64,000 nucleotides of DNA from Amycolatopsis circi (GTDB taxonomy: Bacteria > Actinomycetota > Actinomycetes > Mycobacteriales > Pseudonocardiaceae). The position numbers and the translations under genes were made by a program. Location of the stretch: positions 44,966-108,965 of the forward strand of contig NZ_PQIA01000001.1 of assembly GCF_003385235.1 (NCBI RefSeq), given 5' to 3'. Below, in pieces: positions 24,296 through 33,765 of the stretch. Position 1 is the first letter of the stretch; every line of letters begins with the position of its first letter. A model generated the notes under the pieces. That model had not been told where the DNA came from, did not search any database, and worked only from the letters and a program-made list of their open reading frames with translations.

Positions 24296-26398
24296 GTGAG
24301 TCTGTTTTGGTACCCGCTGGCGGGGCTGGTCGTTCTCGCTCTGCCGGGGCTGCTGGTGCAACTCGCCGCCGGAATCCGGGACAAGCTGTGGCTGGCCGCG
24401 CTGACCGCGCCGGTCAGCGTCGGCGTCTACGGTCTCGCCGGTCTCGCGTCCGGCATTCCCGGGCTGTCCTTCGGGATTCCGCTCGCGCTCGCGGTGACCC
24501 TGCTGCTGTCCGCGATCGTCTTCGGCGTCGCCTGGCTCCGCCGCGGCCGCACCGAGCCCGCGCCGATCGAGAAGCCGGACACCTCGCTGCTGCCCGCGCT
24601 GGCCGGCCGATGGCTCCTGACGGCCAAGATCGGCGCCGCGGTCCTGGTGCTGGGCGGCATCGCGCTCGCCCTGCAGCAATGGCACGGCGGCCTCGGCTCC
24701 TGGGACACCTACCCGCAGGAACACGACACGATCATCCACATGGTGCTGGTCGCCTACATCAGCGACACCGGCCGGGCCGCGCCGTGGGACCTCCTGCCGA
24801 TCGACGTGCTCACCGGGCAGCCGGTGTCGTTCTACCCGTCCGGGCTGCCGCTGCCGGCCGCGCTGGCGGGCCAGCTGACCGGCGGGCCGATCACCGGCTT
24901 CAACGTGATGAACGCCCTGATCACCGGGCCGGTGTTCGTGCTCGGCTCGGCGGCGCTGGCGGCCGCGGTGTTCCGCAGGCTGCGCGCCGGCTCCGGCTGG
25001 ACCGCCCTCGCCGGCGGGGCGGCGGCGCTGGTCGCGGCCGGGCTGTACCGGCCGGGCGTGCAACTCCTGCACGACGGCGGGATCGCGCCGAACGCGGCCG
25101 CGATGAGCATGGCTCCCGGCGTGATCGCGGCGCTGATCACCGTCGGCGGGCTGCGCGGCTGGGGCCCGGGCTCGCGCTGGCTGCGCGCTCTCGTGCTGGG
25201 CATCGGGGTGGCCGGGGTGTTCTCGGTCCACCCGAGCGTGGCCGCCACCGTCGGCCTCAGCGTGGTGGTGTTCTGGATCGTCGAGGCGTGCACGAAGCGC
25301 GGGCGGCAAATCCTGCGCGGGCAATGGCCGGTGCTGCTGGCCGCGGGGCTGGTCGCCGCGCTCGCGTCGGCGACGACCCTGCTCGGCTCGGCGAGCCAGG
25401 CCACCCGCACCGGGACGTGGTCGCCGGACATCCCGCCGGGCCCGTTCGGCGAGGCGTTGTCGAGCAACCTCAAGCTGACCTACGGCGGCTATTTCGATCC
25501 GCACGGCATCTTCTCCCAGCTCAGCGCCGGCGTGCTCGCTCTGGTCGGGGTGCTGGTCGTCGTGGTGCTGCGCCGCGCCTGGGGCGTGGCCGCGATGTGG
25601 CTGTTCTGGCTGGCGATCGTCGTCGATTTCAAGGTGCACCCGTGGTCGGGCGTCGGCTCGATGGTCGGATCGCCGTTCTACAAATCGTATGTGCGCATTC
25701 AGTCGCACATTTCGCTGTTCATTCCGGTCTTGGCGGCGATCGCGGTCGTCTTCGTGACGATCGGGATCGTCCGCTTGGCCGGGATGCTGAAGAGCCCGGC
25801 GGTGTTCGCCCGCGTCCGGCGGTTCGCCGGTCCGGTCGCCGCCGCGCTGCTCGCGGTCGTGATGGCCGGATACGTGGCCTACGCCGCGGTTCCCTACGAG
25901 CACCGCAACGCCCAGGTGATCGCCAGCCGCTACGCGAAGCCGGAGTTCACCAGGGTGAACGACGACGACAAGCGCGCGGCCAAGTTCGTCGAGGAACACA
26001 TCAAGCCCGGCGAGCGGATGATGAACAGCGCCAACGACGGCTCGACCTACGCCTACGTCGAGGACCGGGTGCCGGTGGTCAACGTGGTCACCCTCGGCTC
26101 GGCCCTCGAGCCGGTGACCTACGAGCTGCTGCGCTCGTTCCGCGACTATCCGACCGACCCGAAGATCCGGAAGACCGTGCTGTCGCTGAACATCGGCTAC
26201 GTCTACGTGGACAGCAAAGCGCCCACCATGGGCGCGGGACCGGGTTCGCCGAACAGCTGGTACACCGCGCCGACGTTCGAGCTGGCGCCGGGACTGCAAA
26301 ACCTGGACGGTCTTCCGGGCATGTCGGTGGCCTTCCGGTCGGGCACGGTGACGGTGTACAAACTGGACCGCTCCGTACTGGCCGCGCTGCCTGCGTGA
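24296..26398 (+). CDS. Large polytopic membrane protein (DUF6541-type, GT-C-like)
   Basis: 700 residues with about a dozen hydrophobic helices, then a soluble extracytoplasmic C-terminal domain (about 535-700). The first large loop has the acidic and histidine-containing DTYPQEHDTIIHMVLVAYI, comparable in position to GT-C catalytic loops. Actinobacterial proteins of this kind (DUF6541) are thought to be cell-wall glycosyltransferases using lipid-linked sugars. Its place next to the Emb-like gene supports a wall or glycan role. The start is uncertain: 24284 (GTG) is also in frame; 24296 gives the more usual N-terminus. Confidence 0.8.
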   Translation: MSLFWYPLAGLVVLALPGLLVQLAAGIRDKLWLAALTAPVSVGVYGLAGLASGIPGLSFGIPLALAVTLLLSAIVFGVAWLRRGRTEPAPIEKPDTSLLPALAGRWLLTAKIGAAVLVLGGIALALQQWHGGLGSWDTYPQEHDTIIHMVLVAYISDTGRAAPWDLLPIDVLTGQPVSFYPSGLPLPAALAGQLTGGPITGFNVMNALITGPVFVLGSAALAAAVFRRLRAGSGWTALAGGAAALVAAGLYRPGVQLLHDGGIAPNAAAMSMAPGVIAALITVGGLRGWGPGSRWLRALVLGIGVAGVFSVHPSVAATVGLSVVVFWIVEACTKRGRQILRGQWPVLLAAGLVAALASATTLLGSASQATRTGTWSPDIPPGPFGEALSSNLKLTYGGYFDPHGIFSQLSAGVLALVGVLVVVVLRRAWGVAAMWLFWLAIVVDFKVHPWSGVGSMVGSPFYKSYVRIQSHISLFIPVLAAIAVVFVTIGIVRLAGMLKSPAVFARVRRFAGPVAAALLAVVMAGYVAYAAVPYEHRNAQVIASRYAKPEFTRVNDDDKRAAKFVEEHIKPGERMMNSANDGSTYAYVEDRVPVVNVVTLGSALEPVTYELLRSFRDYPTDPKIRKTVLSLNIGYVYVDSKAPTMGAGPGSPNSWYTAPTFELAPGLQNLDGLPGMSVAFRSGTVTVYKLDRSVLAALPA

Positions 26399-26468
26399 TC
26401 GAACCCGGCGGCACCGGACATTTCACCCTCGTGCCGTTCGGCCGCTGACGCACCGGGCGATTTCCGGA

Positions 26469-26474
26469 TACGGT
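26469..26474 (+). promoter_or_regulatory. -10 box (TACGGT) for a leaderless transcript
   Basis: TACGGT ends 7 nt before the ATG at 26482; no Shine-Dalgarno is present. Confidence 0.45.
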
Positions 26475-26481
26475 CGGTTCC

Positions 26482-27423
26482 ATGGCGAAGGGCGAGGCCG
26501 TCGAACTCGAGGTGGGGGACCGGACGGTCCGGGTGTCCAACCCGGACCGGGTGTACTTCCCGGCGCGCGGCGAGACGAAGCTCGATCTCGTCCGCTACTA
26601 CCTGTCCGTCGGCGACGGCATAGTGCGCGCGCTGCGGGAGCGGCCGTGCATGCTGCACCGCTTCCCGTCCGGGGTGGCGGGGGAGAAGGTGCACCAGAAG
26701 CGGGTGCCGAACGGTGCGCCGCCGTGGCTGGAAACGGTGCGGGTGCAGTTCCCGCGCTACAACCGGCACGCTGACGAGCTGTGCGTGACCGAGCTGGCGC
26801 ACGTCGCGTGGGCGGTGCAGATGTCCACTGTGGAGTTTCATCCCTGGAACTCGCGGCGCGCGGACACCGAACGGCCGGACGAATGGCGGATCGACCTCGA
26901 CCCGATGCCGGAATGCGGGTTCGACACGGTGCGCCGGGTCGCGCATGTCGCCGAGGAAATCCTCGACGAGCTGGGCATCCGCGGCTGGCCGAAGACGTCC
27001 GGCCGCAGCGGGATGCACATTTACGTCCGGATCGAGCCGCGCTGGGGATTCGCCGACGTCCGCCGGGCGGCGCTGGCTTTCGCGCACGAGGTCGAGCGGC
27101 GGGCTCCGGACGAGGTCACCACCACCTGGTGGCGCAAGGACCGCGACCCGAAGAAGCTGTTCGTGGACTACAACCAGAACGCCCGGGACCACACGATCGC
27201 CAGCGCCTATTCGGTGCGCGGCGTGCCCGAGGCGCTGGTGTCCACGCCGATCCGCTGGGACGAGGTCGACGACGTCGATCCGCACGACTGCACCATCGCG
27301 ACCGTGCCCGCGCGCTTCGCCGAACTCGGCGACCTGCACGCGGGCATCGACGACGTGGCGTATTCGCTCGAGCCGTTGCTGGAGTGGGCCGACCGGGACG
27401 GGTTGGAGGCGGAGGACTCCTGA
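26482..27423 (+). CDS. Stand-alone LigD-type polymerase/primase (PolDom)
   Basis: 313 residues, equal to the polymerase domain of LigD with no ligase or nuclease part. The archaeo-eukaryotic primase active site is visible: D138-L-D140 in IDLDPMPE, SGRSGMHIYV, and LFVDYNQNARDHTIASAYSVRG with the third acidic residue. Such proteins fill gaps, add ribonucleotides and prime at double-strand breaks during end joining or base-excision repair. No Ku or ligase gene is adjacent. It resembles mycobacterial PolD1/PolD2. Two small genes of unknown or general function follow on the same strand. Confidence 0.92.
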   Translation: MAKGEAVELEVGDRTVRVSNPDRVYFPARGETKLDLVRYYLSVGDGIVRALRERPCMLHRFPSGVAGEKVHQKRVPNGAPPWLETVRVQFPRYNRHADELCVTELAHVAWAVQMSTVEFHPWNSRRADTERPDEWRIDLDPMPECGFDTVRRVAHVAEEILDELGIRGWPKTSGRSGMHIYVRIEPRWGFADVRRAALAFAHEVERRAPDEVTTTWWRKDRDPKKLFVDYNQNARDHTIASAYSVRGVPEALVSTPIRWDEVDDVDPHDCTIATVPARFAELGDLHAGIDDVAYSLEPLLEWADRDGLEAEDS

Positions 27424-27500
27424 GCGAAGTCATTCGGGCGCCTGGCGTCATGGGGGAGCCCCCGCCGCGTCTCCTCGGAGACCGAGCGGAGGAGAGCACG

Positions 27501-27851
27501 ATGGACAGTGCTGGACAGAACGATCCGCTCGCCGTGCTTTATCGCCTGCACCACCAGCTGCGCGAGCTGTCGCCGGTGCTGACTGTCGCGCCCGGACGGC
27601 CGGAAACCAAGGCCATGCTCGACGGGCTCGCCGAGACCGTCTCCGAAGCGGCGGGCCTGCTCGCGACTGCGGAACCGGCGGCGCTGGCCGCGTTGCGGCA
27701 GGGGTTCGAGCACGCCCGGGCCGGACGGGGCAACGAGGCGACGTCCGAGCTGATCACCGCGTACGGACGGCTGTCCGTGCTGTTGCGGAAGGACCAGCCG
27801 CGCCGGGACAGCGCGAACGAGCCGACGGTGCGGTGGCGCTCGAAGTTTTGA
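27501..27851 (+). CDS. Small helical protein of unknown function
   Basis: 116 residues, almost all predicted alpha-helix, with leucine- and alanine-rich segments (LYRLHHQLRELSPVL, AALRQGFEHARAGRG) and a basic, Arg-rich end. GGAGGAG precedes the ATG. No family is recognised. It lies between the PolDom gene and an NmrA-like reductase, 77 bp after the former, so it may share its transcript. Confidence 0.7.
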   Translation: MDSAGQNDPLAVLYRLHHQLRELSPVLTVAPGRPETKAMLDGLAETVSEAAGLLATAEPAALAALRQGFEHARAGRGNEATSELITAYGRLSVLLRKDQPRRDSANEPTVRWRSKF

Positions 27852-27945
27852 CCCGCTCGTAGTTTTGACCCGTACAGCACCCGGCATGCCAGGATGGCGG
27901 GCGAGAGCCGGCTGAGCCCGGGCAGTGCGGCAGCGGGAGGACGAC

Positions 27946-28725
27946 GTGGCCGAGCAGATCCTCGTCACCGGCGGAAGCGGACAACTGGGCCGGGTGGTCG
28001 TGGAACGGCTCCGGGCCGCGCAAGCGCCGGTGCGGGCGTTGAGCCGACGACGGCGGCGGTCCAGCGAAGGCGTCGAATGGACAGCCGGAGACCTGCGCAC
28101 TGGGCGGGGCATCGATGTCGCGGTCGCCGGAGTCGGCACCGTGATCCATTGCGCGACGGACTATCGCCGGGAGGTCGAGACGGTCCGGACGCTGGTCGAG
28201 GCCGCGCGGTGGAGTGGGCAGACCCCGCACCTCGTGTACGTCTCGATTGTCGGCGTGGACAAGATCCCCATGGGGTACTACCAGGCGAAACTGGCTGCCG
28301 AGAAGCTCATCGCGGGGTCCGGGATGCCGCACACGATCCTGCGGGCGACGCAGTTCCACGCGCTGGTGCGGACGATCCTCGCCGGTGCCGCCCGGCTGCC
28401 GGTGGTGCCGGTGCCGAAGTTCCGGTTCCAACCCGTCGACGTGCGCGACGTCGCGGCGCGGCTGGTCGAATTGGCGCAGGGCGAACCGCAGGGCCGGGTC
28501 GCGGATTTCGGCGGGCCGGCGGTCCGGACGACGGCGGATCTGGCGCGTGCCCTGCTCGCCGCGTCCGGGAAGGACAAGCGGCTCGTTTCGGTGCCTGCTC
28601 CGGGGCGGATCGGCCGGAGTTACGCGACCGGCGCGAATCTGGCCCCGGAGCACGCCGACGGCGTGGTCACCTTCGAGCAGTATCTGGCGGAGCAGGGCAA
28701 GCCGACCGCGTTGCGGTACCGCTAG
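27946..28725 (+). CDS. NAD(P)-binding atypical SDR (NmrA-like)
   Basis: 259 residues. The cofactor motif is TGGSGQLG (near residues 8-15), with VYVSIVGVDKIPMGYYQAKLAAEK in place of the classical YxxxK and an extended substrate domain. NmrA/NAD(P)H-binding members act as reductases or redox sensors; the substrate is unknown. The GTG at 27946 follows GGGAGG at 5 nt. The stop overlaps the end of the convergent SRPBCC gene by 4 bp. Confidence 0.87.
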   Translation: MAEQILVTGGSGQLGRVVVERLRAAQAPVRALSRRRRRSSEGVEWTAGDLRTGRGIDVAVAGVGTVIHCATDYRREVETVRTLVEAARWSGQTPHLVYVSIVGVDKIPMGYYQAKLAAEKLIAGSGMPHTILRATQFHALVRTILAGAARLPVVPVPKFRFQPVDVRDVAARLVELAQGEPQGRVADFGGPAVRTTADLARALLAASGKDKRLVSVPAPGRIGRSYATGANLAPEHADGVVTFEQYLAEQGKPTALRYR

Positions 28726-29201
28726 CCGGCGGCGCGGCGGCGGACGGTGCGCTCCAGGATGCCGAGGGTCGCCTTGAGCGCGGACTCCGGGACGACCGGG
28801 AAAGTGAGCCGCTCCTTCCACTCCTCGGTCAGCTCCGACCAGTCGTAATAGGACGTGACGCGGGTGCCGTCCTCGACGGGTTCGAGGCGGTAGCCGTAGA
28901 TGTGGCGGACGTGCGGGCGGAGGCTGCCCTCGACGGTCCAGGCGATCTCCTTGTCCGGGACGAGCTTCGTGATGACGACCTCGACGTCGTATTTCCCGAT
29001 CGGCCGGTCGCCGAGCGCTTCCCGGTCCATGTGGACCACGAAGCGGTCTCCGGCCTGGGTGACCGGTTCGCCTTCGGCGTCCATGAGCATTCCGGAGGCG
29101 TCGATGTCGACGTGGCCCTGCGGGTCGGCGAGGACCGCGAAGACGGCGCTGGCGGGAGCGGGGATCAGCCGGGAGACCTCGAGGCGTTCAGTGCTGGTCA
29201 T
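28722..29201 (-). CDS. SRPBCC-fold protein (polyketide cyclase/dehydrase-like)
   Basis: 159 residues. A START/Bet v1-type hydrophobic-cavity fold seen in the order VSRLIPAPASAVFAVLADP, then DVEVVITKLVPDKEIAWTVEG, VEDGTRVTSYYDWSELTEEWKER and a long C-terminal helix. Members bind or transform lipophilic small molecules; no specific role can be read. The gene is probably leaderless, with TATAGT 7 nt before the ATG on the minus strand, inside a 7-bp inverted repeat. Confidence 0.85.
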   Translation of the reverse strand: MTSTERLEVSRLIPAPASAVFAVLADPQGHVDIDASGMLMDAEGEPVTQAGDRFVVHMDREALGDRPIGKYDVEVVITKLVPDKEIAWTVEGSLRPHVRHIYGYRLEPVEDGTRVTSYYDWSELTEEWKERLTFPVVPESALKATLGILERTVRRRAAG

Positions 29202-29202
29202 G

Positions 29203-29231
29203 TCATCGACTATAGCAGAAATAATCGATGA
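29203..29231 (-). promoter_or_regulatory. Promoter with inverted repeat TCATCGA-n15-TCGATGA
   Basis: The minus-strand -10 TATAGT (29214-29209) lies 7 nt before the SRPBCC start and between 7-bp arms at 29203-29209 and 29225-29231. A repressor bound to the arms would cover the -10. Confidence 0.5.
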
Positions 29232-29240
29232 TTTTCCCGG

Positions 29241-29444
29241 TCAGCTCTGCACGAAGAAGTGCCAGCCGACCCACCACCAGGCCAGCACGAGCGCGATGCG
29301 GGTCGACCGCTTGCGCATCAGCGCGGAGAGCACGCTGGTCAGCGGCGGGATCTTCTTCGGGAACAGACGGCTGCCCAGCCACAACAGGATGGCGGCGGCC
29401 ACGATCGCGCCGAAGCCGATTTCGGTGATCAGCCTGCTGCTCAT
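29241..29444 (-). CDS. Small two-helix membrane protein
   Basis: 67 residues with two hydrophobic segments (GFGAIVAAAILLWLGSRLF and IALVLAWWWVGWHFFVQ) separated by a basic loop. The ATG at 29444 overlaps the stop of the upstream membrane protein by 4 bp and has GAGGAG in front. This DUF6186-like type of small protein commonly follows a larger membrane partner in actinobacteria; the function is unknown. Confidence 0.75.
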   Translation of the reverse strand: MSSRLITEIGFGAIVAAAILLWLGSRLFPKKIPPLTSVLSALMRKRSTRIALVLAWWWVGWHFFVQS

Positions 29445-30031
29445 GCCGCTCTCCTCGCCGCGGCGGCCGCGCGCAGCATCGCCAGCCCGGCCGCGACCCA
29501 GACTCCGAGTGCGAGAGCCTGCACGACGCGGTTGTCGAGCATCGGGTCGACGAGGTCGCTCATCGTCGGGTGCGTGAGGGAGAGCCCGCCCGCGGCCTGT
29601 TCGTAGATGAACGAGATGAGTTCCCAGAGGCACCAGGAGATCGCCAGCGCGACCCACAGCCAGCCGCGGCGCGGGACTGGTTGCGGCGCGAGCGAGGGGT
29701 CCCGCCATTCCACGACCAGCGCTCCGATGCCGATCGCGGCGACGGTGAGGAACATCGGCACGGTTTGGCGGCCGAAGACCAGCGCTACCAGTGCAGCGGC
29801 GGCGATCAGCGAGGCGCCGGGCAGCCGGGTGGCGGGGAGGAGGACGTCCGCGGGGGCGGGGTGGCGTTCGGTGAAGAGCAGGAGGATCGCGGCGGCGAAG
29901 AAGATCACGCCGTCGGCGGGCGCGCCGCGGATCCAGTGCGCGAGGGAGGCGATGAGGAGGGCGGCGATCGGGAGATCGACGGCCAGCCGAGGCGCCGGGT
30001 AGTCCGCCGCGTGCCGTTCGGGAGTAGCCAT
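29441..30031 (-). CDS. Polytopic membrane protein of unknown function
   Basis: 196 residues from the ATG at 30031, with five or six hydrophobic helices, conserved-looking W/E positions in SWCLWELISFIYEQ, and a basic C-terminus (LRAAAAARRAA). It is translationally coupled to the small two-helix protein. Family recognition is weak; it may be an actinobacterial conserved membrane protein working with its small neighbour. Confidence 0.72.
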   Translation of the reverse strand: MATPERHAADYPAPRLAVDLPIAALLIASLAHWIRGAPADGVIFFAAAILLLFTERHPAPADVLLPATRLPGASLIAAAALVALVFGRQTVPMFLTVAAIGIGALVVEWRDPSLAPQPVPRRGWLWVALAISWCLWELISFIYEQAAGGLSLTHPTMSDLVDPMLDNRVVQALALGVWVAAGLAMLRAAAAARRAA

Positions 30032-30159
30032 GCGACGCACCCCATTCCGTGCCGGTCCTGCTTGAAGACAACACGAAAGGGGGCGCGCGGCTTCCCGGAC
30101 GGACGATCTTTTCGCGGGAAGCGGCGGAGTCGTGAAAGGCGAGGCCGGTCAGAACCGGC

Positions 30160-31074
30160 CTAAGCAGGCACGACGCGCCGGGCTTCCGCGGGACTGACTG
30201 CGGGTTCGGCGGGAATTCCGTGGAGCACCGTCGTGAGGATTTCCGCGCCACGCACTACTCGGGGGCCGGGGCGGTTGAAGTACGACGGGCCGTCGAGGAG
30301 CCAGACGCGGCCGTTCCGGACGGCGGGCAGATCGGTCCAACCGGGCAGCGACGTGAGGACGTCCAGTTCAGACTCGGTGCGGTCCGGGGAAAAGCCGCAG
30401 GGGAGGACGAGCAGGACGTCCGGGCGGGCAGCGACCACGGCGTCCCACGTCATCGGCTTGGTGTGCTCGCCCGGCTCGGCGAGCAACGGGATGCCGCCCG
30501 CGGCGGTGATCTGTTCGGGCACCCAGTGTCCGGCTGGCCAGAGCGGGTCGAGCCACTCCAGTGCGACAACGCGGGGCCTCGGGAGTCCGGCGACCTGGCG
30601 GCGCACCAAGGCGAGTCGGGAGCGGAGTTCGGCTGCTCGGGCGGCGGCGAGGTCCGGGACGTCCAGCGCGTCGCCGAGGGTGGTCAGGCAGCCGAGGACT
30701 TCGTCTAGCGTGCGCGGTTCGAGGCTGAGCACGCGCGGACCGGCGTCGAGCATCCTTACCGCCGCTGCGACGCGGGTGTAGGACACCGCGCAGACCTCGC
30801 ACAGGTCCTGGGTGAGCACGAGGTCTGGCGCGAGTGCGGCCAACTGCTCGACGTCGACGGAATAGAGCGACGATCCTTGGTGGGACGAGCCGACCGCGGT
30901 GGAGATTTCGCGGCTGGTCAGGGCGTCGGAGTCGAGGTCGGCTGCCGTCACCACCGGCACAGAGGCGATCTCGGCGGGCCATTCGCATTCATGGGTGCGG
31001 CCGACGAGATCGCCCGCCTTGCCGAGGGCGGCGACCAGGTCGGTGGCGGCGGGCAGCAGGGACACGATCCGCAT
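30160..31074 (-). CDS. Cobalamin-binding-type periplasmic-binding-fold protein (BtuF-like), no signal peptide
   Basis: 304 residues with a Peripla_BP_2 fold: [18 protein letters not shown] at the start, [28 protein letters not shown], a long linking helix, then [17 protein letters not shown] and [18 protein letters not shown]. These are typical of the annotated cobalamin-binding proteins of COG0614. There is no Sec or lipoprotein signal, so it probably acts in the cytosol, perhaps as a corrinoid carrier or sensor. It is 14 bp downstream of the serine hydrolase gene and so may end the ABC-hydrolase operon. Confidence 0.82.
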   Translation of the reverse strand: MRIVSLLPAATDLVAALGKAGDLVGRTHECEWPAEIASVPVVTAADLDSDALTSREISTAVGSSHQGSSLYSVDVEQLAALAPDLVLTQDLCEVCAVSYTRVAAAVRMLDAGPRVLSLEPRTLDEVLGCLTTLGDALDVPDLAAARAAELRSRLALVRRQVAGLPRPRVVALEWLDPLWPAGHWVPEQITAAGGIPLLAEPGEHTKPMTWDAVVAARPDVLLVLPCGFSPDRTESELDVLTSLPGWTDLPAVRNGRVWLLDGPSYFNRPGPRVVRGAEILTTVLHGIPAEPAVSPAEARRVVPA

Positions 31075-31088
31075 GCGTCCACGGTAGG

Positions 31089-32189
31089 TCAGGCGGCCTC
31101 GTGCAGCGCCGCCAGCAGCGAGGAAGCCCGGTGGTCGACGTCCTCGGCCTGGAGTTCGTTCGTCACGAAGGAGAACGACACACCCCGGGTCGGCCACGCG
31201 CCGTGGCGGCCGCCGCCGGCGCCGGAATGGCCGAAGGCGGCCGGGTCGGCGTCGGCGGGGCCGTAGGTGCCGATCGGATCGGCCAGTTCGAAGCCGAGGC
31301 CGAAGCGCAGCGGGCGGTCGTTGATCGCGTCGATGCCTTCGGACCAGGTGCGCGTCGCCTGCGCGAGGATGTCGGCCGGGACGAGCTTGCCCGAGCGCAA
31401 CAGGTCGTAAAGGCGGGCCATCGCGGTGGCGGTGCCGACTGCGCCACCCGCCGCGAGCGTCGCGCCGCGGTACTCCGGCGAGTTCATCGAGTCGCCCGAG
31501 TCGAGCAGGCCGCGGTACATCCGCTCGACGATCCGGCGGCGTTCCTCGTCCTGGAGGAACGTGCTGATCCGGTAGCCGGGCGCGCGCCGCAAGGTCGCGA
31601 CCGGGACAGTCGGCGGGGTGCCGAGCCGCAGGTCGAGGCCGTGCGGCTCGGCGAGGAGATCGCGGACGAGGGCACCCAGGTCCGCTCCGGTGACGCGCCG
31701 GGCCAGCTCGGTGGCGAGGTAGCCGTAGGTGAGCGCGTGGTAGGCGACCTTCGTGCCGGGAGTCCACAATGGACGCTGGGCGGCGAGGGCGTCGGCGTTC
31801 GCGGCGTTGTCCAGCATCGGCAGGTCGGGTTCGACGTAGGGCAGGCCGACGGTGTGCGACAGCACCTGCGAGACCGGCACGTTTTCCTTGCCCGCCACGG
31901 CGAATTCCGGCCAGTAGCGGGCGACGCGCTCGTCCGGGTCGAGCTTTCCCTGCGCGGTCAGGATCGCCAGGACGGTCGCGACCACGCCTTTGGTGCCGCT
32001 GAACAGCACGGCTCGCGTGTCCTCGGTCCACGGCACGCCGTCCGCCGCCGAGCCGCCCCACAGCTCCACCACCGGCGCGCCGTCGCGGAACACGCTGAAC
32101 GCGGCTCCGCCAGTGGTCGCCTCGATGAGGTCGCCGAACGCTTCCCGTACGCCCTCGTAACCGGGCTTTACCGCTCCGTGCACAGTCAT
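31089..32189 (-). CDS. Serine hydrolase of the class C beta-lactamase/EstB family
   Basis: 366 residues. The nucleophile motif SGTKG (S-x-x-K) lies near residues 64-68, a Tyr motif YHALTYG near 149, and the third-strand box HSGAGG near the end. There is no signal peptide, so it is more likely a cytosolic esterase or peptidase than a beta-lactamase. It lies 10 bp after the ABC ATPase gene and should be part of that operon, so it may act on the imported ester or peptide. The neighbouring carnitine pathway raises acyl-carnitine hydrolysis as a testable guess. Confidence 0.85.
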   Translation of the reverse strand: MTVHGAVKPGYEGVREAFGDLIEATTGGAAFSVFRDGAPVVELWGGSAADGVPWTEDTRAVLFSGTKGVVATVLAILTAQGKLDPDERVARYWPEFAVAGKENVPVSQVLSHTVGLPYVEPDLPMLDNAANADALAAQRPLWTPGTKVAYHALTYGYLATELARRVTGADLGALVRDLLAEPHGLDLRLGTPPTVPVATLRRAPGYRISTFLQDEERRRIVERMYRGLLDSGDSMNSPEYRGATLAAGGAVGTATAMARLYDLLRSGKLVPADILAQATRTWSEGIDAINDRPLRFGLGFELADPIGTYGPADADPAAFGHSGAGGGRHGAWPTRGVSFSFVTNELQAEDVDHRASSLLAALHEAA

Positions 32190-32199
32190 GACCGGCTCC

Positions 32200-33765
32200 T
32201 CACAGCCTCGGCGTCGTAGCGAGAAGTTCGCTGGTGTACTCGTGCGACGGGGAGTTCAGCACCGATTCGACGGTGCCTTCCTCGACGATCTCGCCGCCGC
32301 GCAGGACCGCGATCCGGTCCGCCACTTCCGGGGCGAGGGCGATGTTGTGCGTCACGAACAGCATCGCCATGCCGAGTTCGCGGCGCAGTTCGCCGAGCAG
32401 TTCCACGATGGTGGCCTGCACCGAGACATCCAGCGCCGACGTGACCTCGTCGCACACCAGGACGTCCGGCGTGGTCACGAGCGCGCGGGCGATCGCGGCG
32501 CGCTGTCGTTCGCCGCCGCTGAGCTGGTCCGGCAGCCGGTTCGCGAGGTCTTGCCGCAAGCGGACCCGGTCCAAGGTCTCGGCGACGCGCTTCCGCCGCT
32601 CGGTGCGGGAGAGAGAAGTCAAGCGCACCAAGGGGACCTCGATCGACTGCGCGATCGTCTTGCGCGGGTTCAGCGACGAGAACGGGCTCTGGAAGACGTA
32701 CTGGATCCGCCGCAGCTCGTCGGTGCTGCGCTGCCGGGCGGCCGGGGCGAGCGGGGCGCCTTCGAGCGCGACAGTGCCGGTGAAACCCCGGTTGAGCCCG
32801 GCGATGCACTGCGACAGCGTGGTTTTCCCGGAGCCGGACTCGCCGAGCAGCATCACGCTTTCCCCGCGCGTCATGGCGAGGTCGATGCCGCGCAACACCT
32901 TCTGCTGCCCGTAGGACAGCCGGATGTCGCGTGCGGCCAGTACCGCGTCGTCCGGCGGGGGAGCAGCGGCCGGCTCCGCGCCGAGGTCTGGCACGGCAGC
33001 GAGAAGCCGCTTCGTGTACGCGTGCTTCGGCCGCCGCAACACCTCATCGGCGACGCCGCATTCGACCAGATCTCCTTGGTACATCACGGCAACCCGGTCC
33101 GCGAGCTGCGCCACCACGGCGAGGTCGTGCGTGATGTAGAGCGCCGCGACGCCGTGCTCGGAGGTCAGCTGCCGCACCGTTTCCAGCACGAGCGCCTGGG
33201 TCTTCACATCGAGGCCGGTGGTCGGCTCGTCCAGCACCACGACACTCGGGCGGCAGGCGAACGCCATTGCGATGCCGACCCGCTGCTGCTGCCCGCCGGA
33301 CAGCTGATGCGGGTATCGCCGCTGGTAGGCCTCGTCGGACGGCAGCCCGACCTCGGCGAGCACCTCGGCCACCCGCTCGTCCGCGGAACCCGGATATCCG
33401 TGCGTCTCCAGTACTTCGGCGATCTGCCGTCCGACCCGCAGCGCGGGGTTCAGCGACAGCGCCGGGTCCTGCGGGATGTAGGCGACGGCGCTGCCCCGCA
33501 AGTGGCGACGCGCGGCGTCGTCGAGCGTCAGGACGTCGACCGGTTCGCCGTCGCGCGGGTGCAGCACCACCTTGCCGCCGCCGGACACCAGGCCGCGGCG
33601 GAAGTGGCCGAGCGCGGCCAATCCGGCGGTGGTCTTGCCGGAGCCGGATTCCCCGACCAGCGCGAGCACCTCGCCGGGCGCGATCTCGTAGGACACCGAA
33701 TGCAGCACCGGACGGCCCGCCGCGGTGCGCACGGCCAGCCCGGTCACCTCCAGAGCGGTCGTCAT
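32200..33765 (-). CDS. Fused double ATPase of a peptide-type ABC importer (DppD-DppF)
   Basis: 521 residues. There are two complete nucleotide-binding domains in one chain. The first has Walker A GESGSGKT (38-45), the signature LSGGQQQRVGIAMA and Walker B VVVLDEPTTGLD; the second has GESGSGKT again, LSGGERQRAAIARA and VLVCDEVTSALD. It powers uptake through the two downstream-named permeases (genes at 33762 and 34655) and overlaps the first by 4 bp. The PepT/Opp family takes peptides, nickel, or other cationic small molecules; the ligand is not known. Confidence 0.93.
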   Translation of the reverse strand: MTTALEVTGLAVRTAAGRPVLHSVSYEIAPGEVLALVGESGSGKTTAGLAALGHFRRGLVSGGGKVVLHPRDGEPVDVLTLDDAARRHLRGSAVAYIPQDPALSLNPALRVGRQIAEVLETHGYPGSADERVAEVLAEVGLPSDEAYQRRYPHQLSGGQQQRVGIAMAFACRPSVVVLDEPTTGLDVKTQALVLETVRQLTSEHGVAALYITHDLAVVAQLADRVAVMYQGDLVECGVADEVLRRPKHAYTKRLLAAVPDLGAEPAAAPPPDDAVLAARDIRLSYGQQKVLRGIDLAMTRGESVMLLGESGSGKTTLSQCIAGLNRGFTGTVALEGAPLAPAARQRSTDELRRIQYVFQSPFSSLNPRKTIAQSIEVPLVRLTSLSRTERRKRVAETLDRVRLRQDLANRLPDQLSGGERQRAAIARALVTTPDVLVCDEVTSALDVSVQATIVELLGELRRELGMAMLFVTHNIALAPEVADRIAVLRGGEIVEEGTVESVLNSPSHEYTSELLATTPRL

